64,000 nt of DNA from Hygrophila difformis (Eukaryota; Streptophyta; Magnoliopsida; Lamiales; Acanthaceae). The translations under genes were made by a program, and so were the position numbers. Shown here in pieces: positions 34,880 to 46,022 of this stretch (within the stretch, counting starts at the first letter, position 1; the number at the start of each line of letters is the position of its first letter). The notes under the pieces are model-generated. The model was given only the letters and a program-made list of their open reading frames with translations. It made no database searches and had not been told where the DNA came from. Location of the stretch: the NCBI GenBank assembly GCA_030278955.1, contig JAOANR010000002.1:14344238-14408237 (forward strand), read 5' to 3'.

Positions 34880-36349
34880 CTGTAACAGAAAAATGACAAC
34901 GGTTGTCAGTATAAAAAATATACTGAGTAAGTTAATTCCTAACTAACAAATAGAAGGGGTTACATGTGTTTAAACTAAAGATTTCGCTTACCATACATAA
35001 ACTTAAAATACATAATTTATTTGCAGCGGAAAAACATGATTGAAGGACTTAATTTTAAAAGCGTAATTTAAAGCATAATTTAAGATGCATAATTTTAAAT
35101 ACATAATTAAAAACATGATAAATACAATTTAAGCATAATGGAACACTCGCACAAGTCTTTTACATTTTATCCCGTAGACTAAGAAGAGGACACCATACCG
35201 GGAGATCACTAACGAGGCAATCTCAACATAGGACCACTAACGAGGCAGTTCAAACAATGGGAGACCACTAACGAGGCAGTCGAAAAAAGATAGTAGGACC
35301 ACTAACGAGGCGATCCAAAAATACAGGGCGCGAGATCACTAACGAGACAATCTTAGATAGTAAGGAGACCACTAACGAGGCAGTCTCAAAGATAATGATA
35401 GCATGAAGTTCGGCTCAGCCTAGTGAACGGGATTTTTCGAAAGTTCGTATTTCAATGTTATCAAATGATCAATATCGCGTTTTCATAGTTCGAGTTTTCT
35501 CAAGTTCGAAAAATCCTATTCAAGGCAGTTTACGCCTTTCTTAATTAAAAATTCATCTTTATACCAAAAATTCTGAAATTTTTACAGTAGTTCAAAAACA
35601 CACACATGAACAACTTTCATGTTTTAAGTTTTTGGAAATAAGGTTCCGAAGTGAGTCGAAATTCGAGTTCATTGCAAAGAATGATTTCTGTCTTAAAAAC
35701 TGGTTCCGTCACAGGTTCGTGCAACGCCGATTAAAAATTCATTTCAAAACCAATTGATGCGAAATATTTACAGTAACTACAAAACACGTTAAGGAACAAC
35801 TTTCATATTTTAAGAATTTGGAAATAATGAATTCTTGGTACTCAAAAATCGACCACAACTCACTGCATACTCGCGGGCTCCGAATAGGTTTTAAAACAGT
35901 TCTGAAAATTCGACCGTTTGACATATCAAATGAACACCAAAATCTGTGAAATTTTATATGCATAATCTAGACATAATTATCTACAACTTTTGTTTAGGAA
36001 TGCAAAGTTGAATCATTCGAAAAATGGGTGAAAAACATGCATCAAGTCGAGTAAGGAAAACTGTCACAGTTTAAAATGTTCGGGTTGTCACAGAAAGTTT
36101 ACGGCGTGATTTGGGATAGCAAATCTTAATGTCAACGGCTGAAATTTGGAAACAAGATAGATAAAGGTGTTAGGAACAACTTTTATGTTGAAATATTTTC
36201 GGTTTGAATTCCCGAAGGTCGAGTTTTAGGCGAGTCATTGAAATTGGACGAAAATAGGGTTTTTGAAAACCGATTTTTGTTACAAGCCTATATCTCGAGT
36301 TTTAAACAACAAACAACCACGAAAATTTGTGAGTAAGGTTTTAACTTAC
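34880..36349 (-). other. Candidate leader intron in E3 left LTR
   Basis: The donor CTATGTAAGTTAA (36341-36349 complement) matches TTAACTTAC (34927-34935 complement) over nine pairs. A hairpin CAGTATA...TATACTG lies at 34907-34925 with CTGAC; the acceptor CTGTTACAG ends at 34880. The length is 1470 nt. A second donor-like TTTGGTAAGTC has its intron G at 36528. Confidence 0.5.
35202..35387 (-). repeat. Six-unit hairpin array in E3 left LTR
   Basis: Units carry ACTAACGAGGC with flanking complementary arms (e.g. GAGATC...AATCTC and GAGACC...GTCTC). Unit spacing is irregular (about 27-40 bp) while the loop is constant. Confidence 0.85.
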
Positions 36350-37305
36350 ATAGAATGAGGATGGGGTCGCTGAAAAGGGTTTCCGGAGATCCTAGGGTCG
36401 CGACGAACGGCCAACTTCTCCGATCGCTTTTCGTTCGTCCCCCGACGTGAAATCGTAGCAAGGGAAAATATGTTAGATTTCGAGTTGTCAAGGTTTATGG
36501 ACGAACTAAACACTATACCATGACTTACCAAAGGTCTAGGAAGCAGAGGCTTCGTCCCGTTTGCCTCGTCGTTGCCGGAATGCTCGCCGGAAAGTGGAGT
36601 CGAAGAGGTTTTCTTGCTTGGAGAGGAAGGGTGGGAGGTCTAGGGTTTGTTTTCTGTAAAGTGGTGGAAAGGGGCGCCCAAAATCCGACTTTAAGCCTTT
36701 CCCTAAGGCTGTGATCGGCTTGCCACCGATAGATGTCGGATTTTTGGCAAGAAAATCGCAATGGAAGGAAAGTTTACACCTCCTGCACCTCTGGCGCGCT
36801 GGTGACGCGCACATAGGCCTTTGTCAATGCGGAGTGCACGCGAACCATCCAGGGACGCGACTCCCTTTGGCCGCGCAGTGGCCGCGCGCATGCGCGCGGG
36901 GTGCGCGCCGCCCGAACCAGCCGGTTCGGGCGGTTTGTGTGGTGCGTCAGTTTTTTTCTTCCTTTTCTCGATCGGGTTTCTATCCTTCGCGCTCTTGGTC
37001 CGACTTTTTGGGTCATTCCCGACTCCAAATTCTCATGTGGGTTTATCTACGAACTCGATCTAACTCCCGTATGATAATTCGTCTACCTAAACTCGTCCCG
37101 TCATTCCTTAATGATTTTACTGAAGTTGTGTTTTGGTTTCTTCGGGTTTAAACGATGGGATGCTTTCGGTTATGTTTTTATTTTGTGATTTATTTTATGA
37201 CTGAACTTGGTATTTAAATTCCCAAGCTGCCTACGTACGCTGTGAAGGGATCAAGTCATGACGTAGTTCAAAACAATTTGAATTTGTTTTTCCTCGGGTG
37301 TTACA

Positions 37306-37320
37306 TCCTCCCCCCCTTAA
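37306..37320 (-). promoter_or_regulatory. E3 polypurine tract
   Basis: In sense, TTAAGGGGGGGAGGA abuts the 3' LTR directly. Unlike E0, E1 and E2, no second PPT intervenes. Confidence 0.85.
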
Positions 37321-37328
37321 CAATACAG

Positions 37329-37660
37329 TTATGTCCCCATAACTGTGGCCGGGTCGTCTTGGAAGAGGGTAGGGTAACGTTGTCTCATGTCGGCTTCCAA
37401 TTCCCAGGTCGCGGTTTCTGTCTCGTGGTTAGACCGCAGGACCTTGACCATCTTTACAGATTTATTCCTTGTCACCCTTTCCTTGTAGTCGAGTATTTAC
37501 ACTGGGGCTTCTTCATAGGTCAAGCCATCATTGAATTCGATTACGTCCGGTTGGGGGTACATGCGACGTGTCGGGCACATACTTCTCCAGTTGGGAGACG
37601 TGAAACACGTCGTGAATACGAGCAACTGTAGTGGGGACGTTAGTCAATAAGCGGTTTCCC
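37329..37660 (-). pseudogene. E3 remnant of pol C-terminus (chromodomain end)
   Basis: Sense translation shows VARIHDVFHVSQLEKYV, then after frame changes VLRSNHETETATWELEADMRQRYP and a terminal VMGT-stop at 37329-37331, matching the end of chromovirus pol in E1. Upstream the similarity fades within about 330 bp. Protease, RT and integrase are absent. Confidence 0.78.
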
Positions 37661-38080
37661 ATTCCCCTACGGGATTTCTTATGGTCCCTATGTATTTACG
37701 TCCCGAGGGTTTTCTGAGGTCTTGCGAAAGGAGGACGTGAGGCAATTCTGCTGTCCTTGTCAGGTATAGTGTCAGGTGACGCCCCACGTCGTTGTATCCC
37801 ACTGTCAATGTATGCTCGAGTTCAGTGAGGAGCGTATAGCAAAAGAGATTGAGCAAAACAGGAAAAATAAAACTCCCTCCGGGTCCCGCGCGGTGGCCGC
37901 GCGGTATGGGGCCTCAGCGCGCGGCGAGCGCGCGGCTGCCCCTGCTCGAGAAAATAGGGCTCGCGCTCCGCGCGAGCCACTTCCCCCATTTCCCATTCGA
38001 GAACACACCCCCAATTCTCTCTAAATCCGGCGAGTTACCTTCTTGTTTGCTTGATTTCGACTTCAATTTCACTCATCGAG

Positions 38081-38702
38081 GTACGATTCTACTAAACCCA
38101 CTTACTAATTTCAACTTTTATGTTTTGAATGACTTGATTTGTGAAGAGATTTAGGAAATTAGGGTTTGTGTACAAAAATTGGGGGTTTGTTACTTTTAGG
38201 CTTGATTTGTGCAAATTAGCAAGTGTACGTGGCAATTGTTGTGACTCTTGTTGCCTTGCCTATGTTTATGTTATAATGTGTTTATGTTTTTGGCAAATTC
38301 TCGTTGGAGTTGAATCCTTAGAAAGGCTGTGAAGTTTTTGATGTTTGGTTGTTATTGGGGTGTGATTATTAGTTCGTTCCCCTGTTGTTTGGTGCTGTAG
38401 GATATGCTGTGTGATTATTAGAATGATCGTTTCATTCTGTGGGTAATTTCCGTGTGTTGTTAGTAACTTAGGTTTTGGTTTATTGCGCACATAACGTGTT
38501 CGACGAAATGCCACAAAGGGTTTGGGCACTAGTTTGAGCATATCCTTTGTCTAGATTACCTCCTGATTGGTCTTAGCAAACGGTAGGATTTGTTGTCCTT
38601 ACGGTATATTCACTTTGGAAGTGTATATTGATGCCCATTACGTATTTTCGCTTGACTTTTGTGTGGGACTTAGTCTTATAATCGGTATTGGGTAACTTGC
38701 AG
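38081..38702 (+). other. Probable 5'-UTR intron of the E3 antisense gene
   Basis: On the plus strand, CATCGAG/GTACGATT opens and GGTAACTTGCAG/GATG closes a T-rich 622-nt interval just before the ORF. The upstream exon (about 37990-38080) is C/T-rich like a plant leader. Inferred from motifs. Confidence 0.5.
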
Positions 38703-38739
38703 GATGTTGCTCTTTTTGTGGGTCGTTTTGGCGTCTCTC

Positions 38740-40023
38740 ATGTGTCCTCCGAGGACTAGGAGACGAATTACTGATGAGGCTGGCCCCAGTCATGCCGCTC
38801 CGGCGATGCCTGATTCCGACGTGAGCGAGCCAGAGGAGGACGAGGAGCAGCGGGACCCGCGACTCAGGGGTCTCCCGGACGAGGTGCGTCCTCACTGGCA
38901 CGACAGGTTCCGGTTTAGGACGAGGGCTGCCCAGGACTTTTATTTCGACGAGCTTCGTCGAAACAGGGCTTACGTCCCTGAGAGAGGCATATATCCTCTT
39001 CATCTGGGCGATGAAAGGGTCAGTGCAGTCTTGGAGTATTTGCAGTGGACCGGTCTGGCACGTCATCCCGAGGGTGTTGCCTCCGGTTATCTGGCTATGG
39101 AGGTTATCGCCAACATTGGCGGTCTCGGGGAGGGTGACGACCTATCTCGGGTATGGGTCCGTGGTCGCTATCTCGACTTCAGTGCTCGGGCGATCAATGT
39201 CTATTTTGGCTTGCCTGACGATGGCGTATTTCGCCCACAGCCTGAGGGACGTGTTCTTGCTCCTGCGTGGAACACCTTGTGCACCATAGTGCCTCCTCAG
39301 CTCGAGCACGGTCATGAGCTTCGTTTGACGACGATGGACTCCCCTTGGCGAGAGCTTGCTCAGCTGTGGTTAGGGCGCGTCCGGCCGATCACCCGGAGCC
39401 ACATTGTCCTGGATCACGTCTACGAGACCATTTGCTTTATCGCGCGAGACGGTAGGGTGAATGTAGAAGCTTGTATCGAGGATAACTTGCGGGGTATGCG
39501 GAGAGGGCGAGGGAGTAGGGTGATTACCCATGTTCACCTCATCTGTGGTTTGTGCGCGGCGCAGGGGATTCGCACTACACCGGAGACAGACCCGTACGAC
39601 CTAGCACCGGGCCGTTGCTACTGTATCCCGACTTATGCTGACCGGCGTAGCGCCTTACGTCGTGGGGCTCCCCGTGCTGTACTTCGCCCGCAGCCTGATG
39701 ACGGCGGCCTGATCCTTGTTGTACCACCGGAGCAGCCACCCCCTCCTCCAGTAGTTCCACCTCCTGCTGTGGCACCTCAGGGGCAGGAGATGACTCAGAT
39801 GCTGCAGATGATGCAGGAGATGCGGGTCGGTATTGACGCCGGGTTTGCAGCTGGGCAGGCTCGTTATGACGCCATCGACGCTAGGTTGGACTTCTATCAG
39901 ACCCGTATGGACTCGTTTGCTACGAGGCAGGCTCAGCAGCAGGCCACCATGTCCGACATGTACACCTATGTGCGGCAGATGGACGACTACATGCGCCGGC
40001 AGTTCCCGCCTCCCGATCAGTGA
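38740..40023 (+). CDS. E3 antisense gene, putative plant transposon protein type
   Basis: 427 codons from ATG 38740 (MCPPRTRRR); an in-frame ATG at 38704, one base after the predicted intron, would give 439. An acidic N-terminus (SEPEEDEEQRD) precedes a domain of about 230 residues with FYFDELRRN, RVWVRGRYLDFSARAINVYFGLP, SPWRELAQLWLGRVRPITRSHIVLDHVY and THVHLICGLCAAQGI. This pattern matches the family annotated as putative plant transposon protein (Pfam PF20167, from memory). Then follow a Pro-rich linker and a Met/Gln-rich helical tail (about residues 345-427). The frame is intact and more GC-rich than its surroundings. Extra ORFs, some antisense, are known in plant Ty3/gypsy elements; their biochemical role is unknown. 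Confidence 0.85.
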   Translation: MCPPRTRRRITDEAGPSHAAPAMPDSDVSEPEEDEEQRDPRLRGLPDEVRPHWHDRFRFRTRAAQDFYFDELRRNRAYVPERGIYPLHLGDERVSAVLEYLQWTGLARHPEGVASGYLAMEVIANIGGLGEGDDLSRVWVRGRYLDFSARAINVYFGLPDDGVFRPQPEGRVLAPAWNTLCTIVPPQLEHGHELRLTTMDSPWRELAQLWLGRVRPITRSHIVLDHVYETICFIARDGRVNVEACIEDNLRGMRRGRGSRVITHVHLICGLCAAQGIRTTPETDPYDLAPGRCYCIPTYADRRSALRRGAPRAVLRPQPDDGGLILVVPPEQPPPPPVVPPPAVAPQGQEMTQMLQMMQEMRVGIDAGFAAGQARYDAIDARLDFYQTRMDSFATRQAQQQATMSDMYTYVRQMDDYMRRQFPPPDQ

Positions 40024-40499
40024 TGTCTCCTTTCGGTTTCGTGTTTTCGTTTAGGTTTTGCATTAGACGTACTTTGTTCAGTTTCCTCCTTATGAGGACG
40101 TTGCTGTTGTCTGGGATTTGTGATTTATATTTTCGTTATGTTATTGCTTAGTTAGGTGTTTGACATGTGTTAGTGGTTTACTGCTGTTTTAGAAGTATGG
40201 TTGAATTGTCCTGCCTTAGTTATGATTTATGGTACTACGGTTTCGTCGTTACCTCTTCACTGCATTTACATGAGTGGAGGCCGCCCACTAGTTATTGCAT
40301 ATTTACGTGGTTGAGTTTCTCCCGAGTATGTGGATACGATACACGAATAAGTATAAAGGATAAATGAAATAACTGCTGGAAATTCTTTTATTGCTCCAAA
40401 AGAAACTTATTGGGTTATACGCGGTAGAATGAACGTAGTAGTGCTGACAATAGTCAAAGAAGGTACAAGTAGTAATGCATCGATATATATATCCCTAAT
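40024..40499. other. Gap between the two convergent E3 ORFs
   Basis: 476 bp where the antisense gene (plus) and the coiled-coil ORF (minus) meet tail to tail. It is T-rich after the antisense stop, as in a 3' UTR. No further ORF is convincing. Confidence 0.5.
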
Positions 40500-40910
40500 C
40501 TAGAGGGGACAAGTAGGGGCATCCTCGATGGGGTCGTCCTCGTCGCTGGATACGTCAATGGGAACAGCGACGTCGGGGCCAGGGCCCAGGTTCTGGAGGA
40601 TCGCCTCACCAACGTCCTGGGTTAGGTTGGTCAAGTCCCAGCCCAGGTTCTCCACTTGCTCCTCCAAGCCATCACTCTTGTCCTGGAGCTGGGCCACTTG
40701 GGCCTGAAGCTGCGCGACTTGCTCCTGCAGCTGGGTTATGTGGTGATGGTCTGCCTCCCTAAGATGACCCAGATGGGCCACATTACCCTCCAACTGTCCT
40801 ACCCGCTTTTGAAGTAATTGATGTGCTGTTGGCCCTCGAGGTATGCGTTCATCAATTTCACCATCAAATTGACCATGTTTGCGTTGGGCTCGGCCATCTA
40901 ATGTTGACAA
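40500..40910 (-). CDS. E3 sense ORF, coiled-coil protein of 136 aa
   Basis: It occupies the gag position, downstream of the PBS on the sense strand. The centre has about seven heptads (ITQLQEQ, VAQLQAQ, VAQLQDK, SDGLEEQ, VENLGWD, LTNLTQD) with V/I and L at a and d, a clear parallel coiled coil. The C-terminus is acidic (DVSSDEDDPIEDAP). No capsid, knuckle or enzyme motif is seen, and I do not recognise the family. It could be a shortened gag-like assembly protein or a domesticated leftover; that is inference. Confidence 0.6.
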   Translation of the reverse strand: MSTLDGRAQRKHGQFDGEIDERIPRGPTAHQLLQKRVGQLEGNVAHLGHLREADHHHITQLQEQVAQLQAQVAQLQDKSDGLEEQVENLGWDLTNLTQDVGEAILQNLGPGPDVAVPIDVSSDEDDPIEDAPTCPL

Positions 40911-41260
40911 GGTAGGTCAGAGTTAGTATATATTTTAGGCAAAGTCAGGATGTGCAGGAATTAGATCTAAATGCAACATGCAAGTGCAAGTCCCTTCCCC
41001 ATTAAAATTTAATTTATTCGTATGTTTAAAATAAATTGCTAAAGGTTGGGCCTCTATAGTGGGCCGATAAGTTTAATTTTCTTTTTCTTTTCTTGGCTAA
41101 AACATTGGGCTATAAATAAATTTGTGGACTAAATAAAACTAGTGGTCTTTAAAAGTAATATGCTTAAAAATATTACTAGGGTTTAAAATATCAGTATCAA
41201 AATAATTATAATACTAATATTACTAATAATAATAATAATAGCTTCAAAATAAAATTCCGG

Positions 41261-41272
41261 GCTCTGATACCA
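41261..41272 (-). promoter_or_regulatory. E3 primer binding site
   Basis: The complement of GCTCTGATACCA, i.e. TGGTATCAGAGC, 3 nt from the 5' LTR. Confidence 0.92.
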
Positions 41273-41618
41273 ACTTGTAACACCCCGGATTTGGTAACCC
41301 AGGCCGAGGTGTCACTGCCGCATCTCCCCAGCAAGACACGGATTCCCGAGCTCGCTAAGGAGGTGCAAGGCTTATGGGTATACAAAGTTTTAAAAACATT
41401 CAACAATGAATCCGGAATTTATTAATACTTCAATCAAAGTACGATAGTAAAAATCATCATGCATGGATAAGGTAAATGTAGCAGAAAAGTAATCACGGCC
41501 AACATGACCAAAATCTCGGGTTAAACAGACCCGGTAAAAACAGTAATACGGTGCAGAAAGCGAAAATGTTCATAAATAGTTTTCCCCAAGTGTATGCAAA
41601 TGCGTCACTCGACATACT

Positions 41619-43087
41619 CTGTAACAGAAAAATGACAACGGTTGTCAGTATAAAATATATACTGAGTAAGTTAATTCCTAACTAACAAATAGAAGGGGTT
41701 ACATGTGTTTAAACTAAAGATTTCGCTTACCATACATAAACTTAAAATACATAATTTATTTGCAGCGGAAAAACATTATTAAAGGACTTAATTTTAAAAA
41801 CGTAATTTAAAGCATAATTTAAGATGCATAATTTTAAATACATAATTAAAAACATGATAAATACGATTTAAGCATAATGGAACACTCACACAAGTCTTTT
41901 ACATTTTATCCCGTAGACTAAGAAGAGGACACCATACCGGGAGATCACTAACGAGGCAATCTCAACATAGGACCACTAACGAGGCAGTCCAAACAATGGG
42001 AGACCACTAACGAGGCAGTCTCAAAAAGATAGTAGGACCACTAACGAGGCGATCAAAAAATACAGCGCGCGAGATCACTAACGAGGCAATCTCAAATAGT
42101 AAGGAGACCACTAATGAGGCAGTCTCAAAGATAATGATAGCATGAAGTTCGGCTCAGCCTAGTGAATGAGATTTTTCGAAAGTTCGTATTTCAATGTTAT
42201 CAAATGATCGATATCGCGTTTTCATAGTTCGAGTTTTCTCAAGTTCGAAAAATCATATTCGAGGCAGTTTACGCCTTTCTTAATTAAAATTCGTCTTTAC
42301 ACCAAAAATTCTGAAATTTTTATAGTAGTTCAAAAACACACACACGAACAACTTTCATGTTTTAAGTTTTTGGAAATAAGGTTCCGAAGTGAGTCGAAAT
42401 TCGAGTTCATTGCAAAGAATGATTTATGTCTTAAAAACTGGTTCCGTCACAGGTTCGTGCAACGCCGATTAAAAATTCATTTCAAAACCAATTGATGCGA
42501 AATGTTTACAGTAACTACAAAACACGTTAAGGAACAACTTTCATGTTTTAAGAATTTGGAAATAATGAATTCTTGGTACTCAAAAATCGACCACAACTCA
42601 CTGCATACTCACGGGCTCCGAATAGGTTTTAAAACAGTTCTGAAAATTCGACCATTTGACATATCAAATGAACACCAAAATCCATGAAATTTTATATGCA
42701 TAATCTAGACACAATTATCTACAACTTTTGTTTAGGAATGCAAAGTTGAATCATTCGAAAAATGGTTGAAAAACATGCATCAAGTCGAGTAAGGAAAACT
42801 GTCACAGTTTAAAATGTTCGGGTTGTCACAGAAAGTTTACGGCGTGATTTGGGATAGCAAATGTTAATGTCAACGGCTGAAATTTGGACACAAGATAAAT
42901 AAAGGTGTTAGGAACAACGTTTATGTTGAAACGTTTTCGGTTTGAATTCCCGAAGGTCGAGTTTTAGGCGAGTCATTGAAATTGGACGAAAATAGGATTT
43001 TTGAAAACCGATTTTTGTTACAAGCCTATATCTCGAGTTTTAAACAACAAACAACCACGAAAATTTGTGAGTAAGGTTTTAACTTAC
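41619..43087 (-). other. Candidate leader intron in E3 right LTR
   Basis: The same donor (43079-43087 complement), complementary motif (41666-41674 complement) and acceptor (ending 41619) as the left copy; 1469 nt. Confidence 0.5.
41941..42126 (-). repeat. Six-unit covarying hairpin array in E3 right LTR
   Basis: In sense RNA the arms are GAGAUUGC/GUGAUCUC, GGACUGC/GUGGUCC, GAGACUGC/GUGGUCUC and GAUCGC/GUGGUC around the constant loop CUCGUUA. All six units in this copy can form the stem without a mismatch, using G-U pairs that exist only on the sense strand. Confidence 0.88.
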
Positions 43088-44086
43088 ATAGAATGAGGAT
43101 GGGGTCACTGAAAAGGGTTTCCGGAGATCCTAGGGTCGCGACGAACGGCCAACTTCTCCGATCGCTTTTCGTTCGTTCCCCGACGTGAAATCGTAGCAAG
43201 GGAAAAGATGTTAGATTTCGAGTTGTCAAGGTTTATGGACGAACTAAACACTATACCATGACTTACCAAAGGTCTAGGAAGCAAAGGCTTCGTCCCGTTT
43301 GCCTCGTCGTTGCCGGAATGCTCGCCGGAAAGTGGAGTCGAAGAGGTTTTCTTGCTTGGAGAGGAAGGGTGGGAGGTCTAGGGTTTGTTTTCTGTAAAGT
43401 GGTGGAAAGGGGCGCCCCCCATTCCTCATCAGGAGAAGTACTAATTTCTTTATTATAAAATCCGACTTTAAGCCTTTCCCTAAGGCTGTGATCGGCTTGC
43501 CACCGATAGAGGTCGGATTTTTGGCAAGAAAATCGCCATGGAAGGAAAGTTTACACCTCCTGCACCTCTGGCGCGCTGGTGACGCGCACATAGCCTTTGT
43601 CCGCGCGGAGTGCGCGCGAACCATCCAGGGACGCGACTCCCTTTGGCCGCGCGGTGGCCGCGCACATGTGCGCGGGGTGCGCGCCGCCCGAACCGGCCGG
43701 TTCGGGCGGTTTGTGTGGTGCGTCGGTTCTTTTCTTCCTTTTCTCGATCGGGTTTCTATCCTTCGCGCTCTTGGTCCGACTTTTTGGGTCATCCCCGACT
43801 CGAAATTCTCATGTGGGTTTATCTACGAATTTGATCTAACTCCCGTATGATAATTCGTCTACCTAAACTCGTCCCGTCCTTCCTTAATGATTTTACTAAA
43901 GTTGTGTTTTGGTTTCTTCGGGTTTAAACGATGGGATGCTTTCGGTTATGTTTTTATTTTGTGATTTATTTTATGACTGAACTTGGTATTTAAATTCCCA
44001 AGCTGCCTACGTACCCTGTGAAGGGATCAAGTCATGACGTAGTTCAAAACAATTTGAATTTGTTTTTCCTCGGGTGTTACAGTTGG

Positions 44087-44750
44087 ATCTCGTCCAAGGT
44101 GCCTTCTTCTCCGTCGAAGTCGTTCAACGATCTAATCTCTATATTTTTTTTCTATTCTATTCGTTCTTCTCTATTTTTTTTTTCTTTTTTGTACGTAGAA
44201 ATCTTTTTTTTTTTGCAACCCCCTGTGAAGATGATGGGAATGTTGTTTAAAAAGGGGTGAAGGGTCGGCAAAATTAGAAGTTAAATCTTCCCAAGATTTA
44301 TTCCAACTATCTTCTTGTTATCTTCTAGATATCCTACACATATATTAAATATATAATATATATTGCATATCATCTTAAAGATATGCTACATTAAATATAC
44401 AATATATATTGTTGTAGTTATTTATTAATTCCTTCTATTTATTTTTTTGTGTACAAGAATTGATTTGAATAGCACAATAGATGAAGAAGATTAAATTTTG
44501 AAAGGAGTAATCGTCGTTAGATTTAGGGATTTAGAATCAAAGATTTATTCCAAATCTTTTCCTACCATATTGAGTTTGACAATATACTAAAAATAGACTA
44601 AATATTATTATAACTACCATGCATATATATTGTTGGGTTTAAAAATATACTAAAAATAGAGTGAATCTTGTCATATAAATATGGACTAAATATTTGTTTC
44701 CAATTATTTTGCTATGTATATATATAGATTTTGTTATTATTATTCTTATC

Positions 44751-44789
<39 letters not shown>

Positions 44790-45036
44790 AAATAAAGTGT
44801 TTATTAATAATTATGCGTATAGTAATTACACACGTAATAAAATGGTTTTAATAGATTAATTTAAAATATATTTAGAATAATGTAGGGTATTACAATTTTC
44901 GACTTCACGAGTTCGTGGAATTTAAATTCCTTTTTAATCTTTAGATTCCATTTCTCTTTTTATTTTTATTTTATTTATTTATTTATGTGTTTATTTATTT
45001 ATTTATTTATGGGTGACTGATTTCACGGGTATTACA
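44087..45036 (-). repeat. E2 3' LTR, right segment
   Basis: Continues the E2 LTR after E3 and its TSD, ending CACGGGTATTACA. It includes a (TTA)n run at 44752-44788 that is shorter than in the other LTR (48395-48440). Confidence 0.9.
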
Positions 45037-45142
45037 GTCTACCCTCCTTAAGAATCAACTTTGTCCTCGAAGTTGCCTTACTGATTTCACGGGTATTACA
45101 GTCCACCCACCTTAAGAATAAAATTTTGCCCTCGAAGTTGCG
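45013..45142 (-). repeat. Local duplication of LTR end plus PPT in E2
   Basis: Two adjacent copies of about 64 bp (45013-45076 and 45079-45142) each contain ACTGATTTCACGGGTATTAC, the PPT and the adjoining hairpin. The inner copy is more diverged. Confidence 0.8.
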
Positions 45143-46022
45143 TTTTTAGCTTCTCTCGAGCTAAGAACTATGGTCCTTCATTTATATTGTTTTTTTTTCT
45201 TATTTTTATTTATTTATTTTTTGACTGAACTCGGAATTAAAATTTCCAAGCTGCCTACGTACCCTGTGAAGGGATCAAGCCATAACGTAGTTCAAAACAA
45301 TTTGAATTTGTTTATTATTATTATTGTTATTTTTTTTTATTCAGGATACATCTTATTGAGTCGAACTCCAAAAATAAATTATTACGGGGTATCACATCCT
45401 CTCCCCCTTAGGACTTCAGTTATGTCCCCATAACTGCCTATACTTAAGCACGCGAAAATGAGTTTCTAATCTAGGGCACGTTAGAAGTCGGAAAAATTTG
45501 AAAGAGAGATCGGTAAAGGGAGATAATATATGTGGGCACGCTAATTGTAAGTGATCGAGATCTTATACTAAGGCAAGATCAGTCTCTAGTTAGTGTTCCT
45601 AGTTCGATGTCCAGCTGGAGGTTATTTAGCAAGGGCAATTCACTTAGCGATATACAAGTTAGATATGCAAGTAATGCAAATGAAATGCAACCCCCCAATA
45701 GTAATTTCATGCACTATATTTATTTTTTCCATGGGTTTAAAAAAAAGAATAAAAAATTTAATCCATGGAATTAATGCTTTAAAATAATATTTAAAATCCT
45801 TGGACCTCTATATTGGGTCAAAAATAATTATAACTTGGGCTCAAAAACAATTTTGGGCTAGGAAATTTGAAAATAATAAATTTGGGCTTCTACAATAATA
45901 ATATAAATACTAACGGTTTAAAAATAGTAGTTTAAAAATAATAATAATTTAAAAATAATAGTTTAAAAGTAATAATGGTTTAAAAATAATAGTTTAAAAA
46001 TATCCGGGCTCTGATACCACTC
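45037..46022 (-). other. E2 internal region, non-coding
   Basis: In sense order from the right: PBS, AT-rich leader with (TTA/TAA)n and CCATGGGTTT words, then a jump to the end of pol (VMGT-stop), a PPT, a fossil LTR edge and the real PPT. Both gag and pol are missing, so the element is shorter than E0 by a further deletion. Confidence 0.8.
46008..46019 (-). promoter_or_regulatory. E2 primer binding site
   Basis: The complement of GCTCTGATACCA, perfect match, 3 nt from the right LTR. Confidence 0.9.

Larger units (their letters stand above)
34538..37305 (-). repeat. E3 3' LTR (left), 2768 bp
   Basis: From TGTAACACCCCGGATTTGG to CTCGGGTGTTACA. It contains the leader-intron motifs, a six-unit hairpin array and a CpG-rich segment at about 36780-36930. 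Confidence 0.93.
34538..44081 (-). mobile_element. E3: non-autonomous LTR retrotransposon with an antisense gene
   Basis: TSD GTTGG at 34533-34537 and 44082-44086, confirmed by the empty site in E2's right LTR. The LTRs are 34538-37305 and 41276-44081. The PBS complement at 41261-41272 sets the minus strand as sense. The 3970-bp interior has a coiled-coil ORF in sense, a larger spliced gene in antisense, and only the decayed C-terminus of pol. Confidence 0.93.
41276..44081 (-). repeat. E3 5' LTR (right), 2806 bp
   Basis: Collinear with 34538-37305 at a few percent divergence by eye. It has an extra segment of about 45 bp at about 43418-43460 that the left LTR lacks. Confidence 0.93.

Noticed and set aside
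36711..37151. 146-aa and overlapping GC-rich ORFs, also at 43274-43850
   Set aside because: They fall in the CpG-rich part of the E3 LTR, are open in many frames at once and have no domain.
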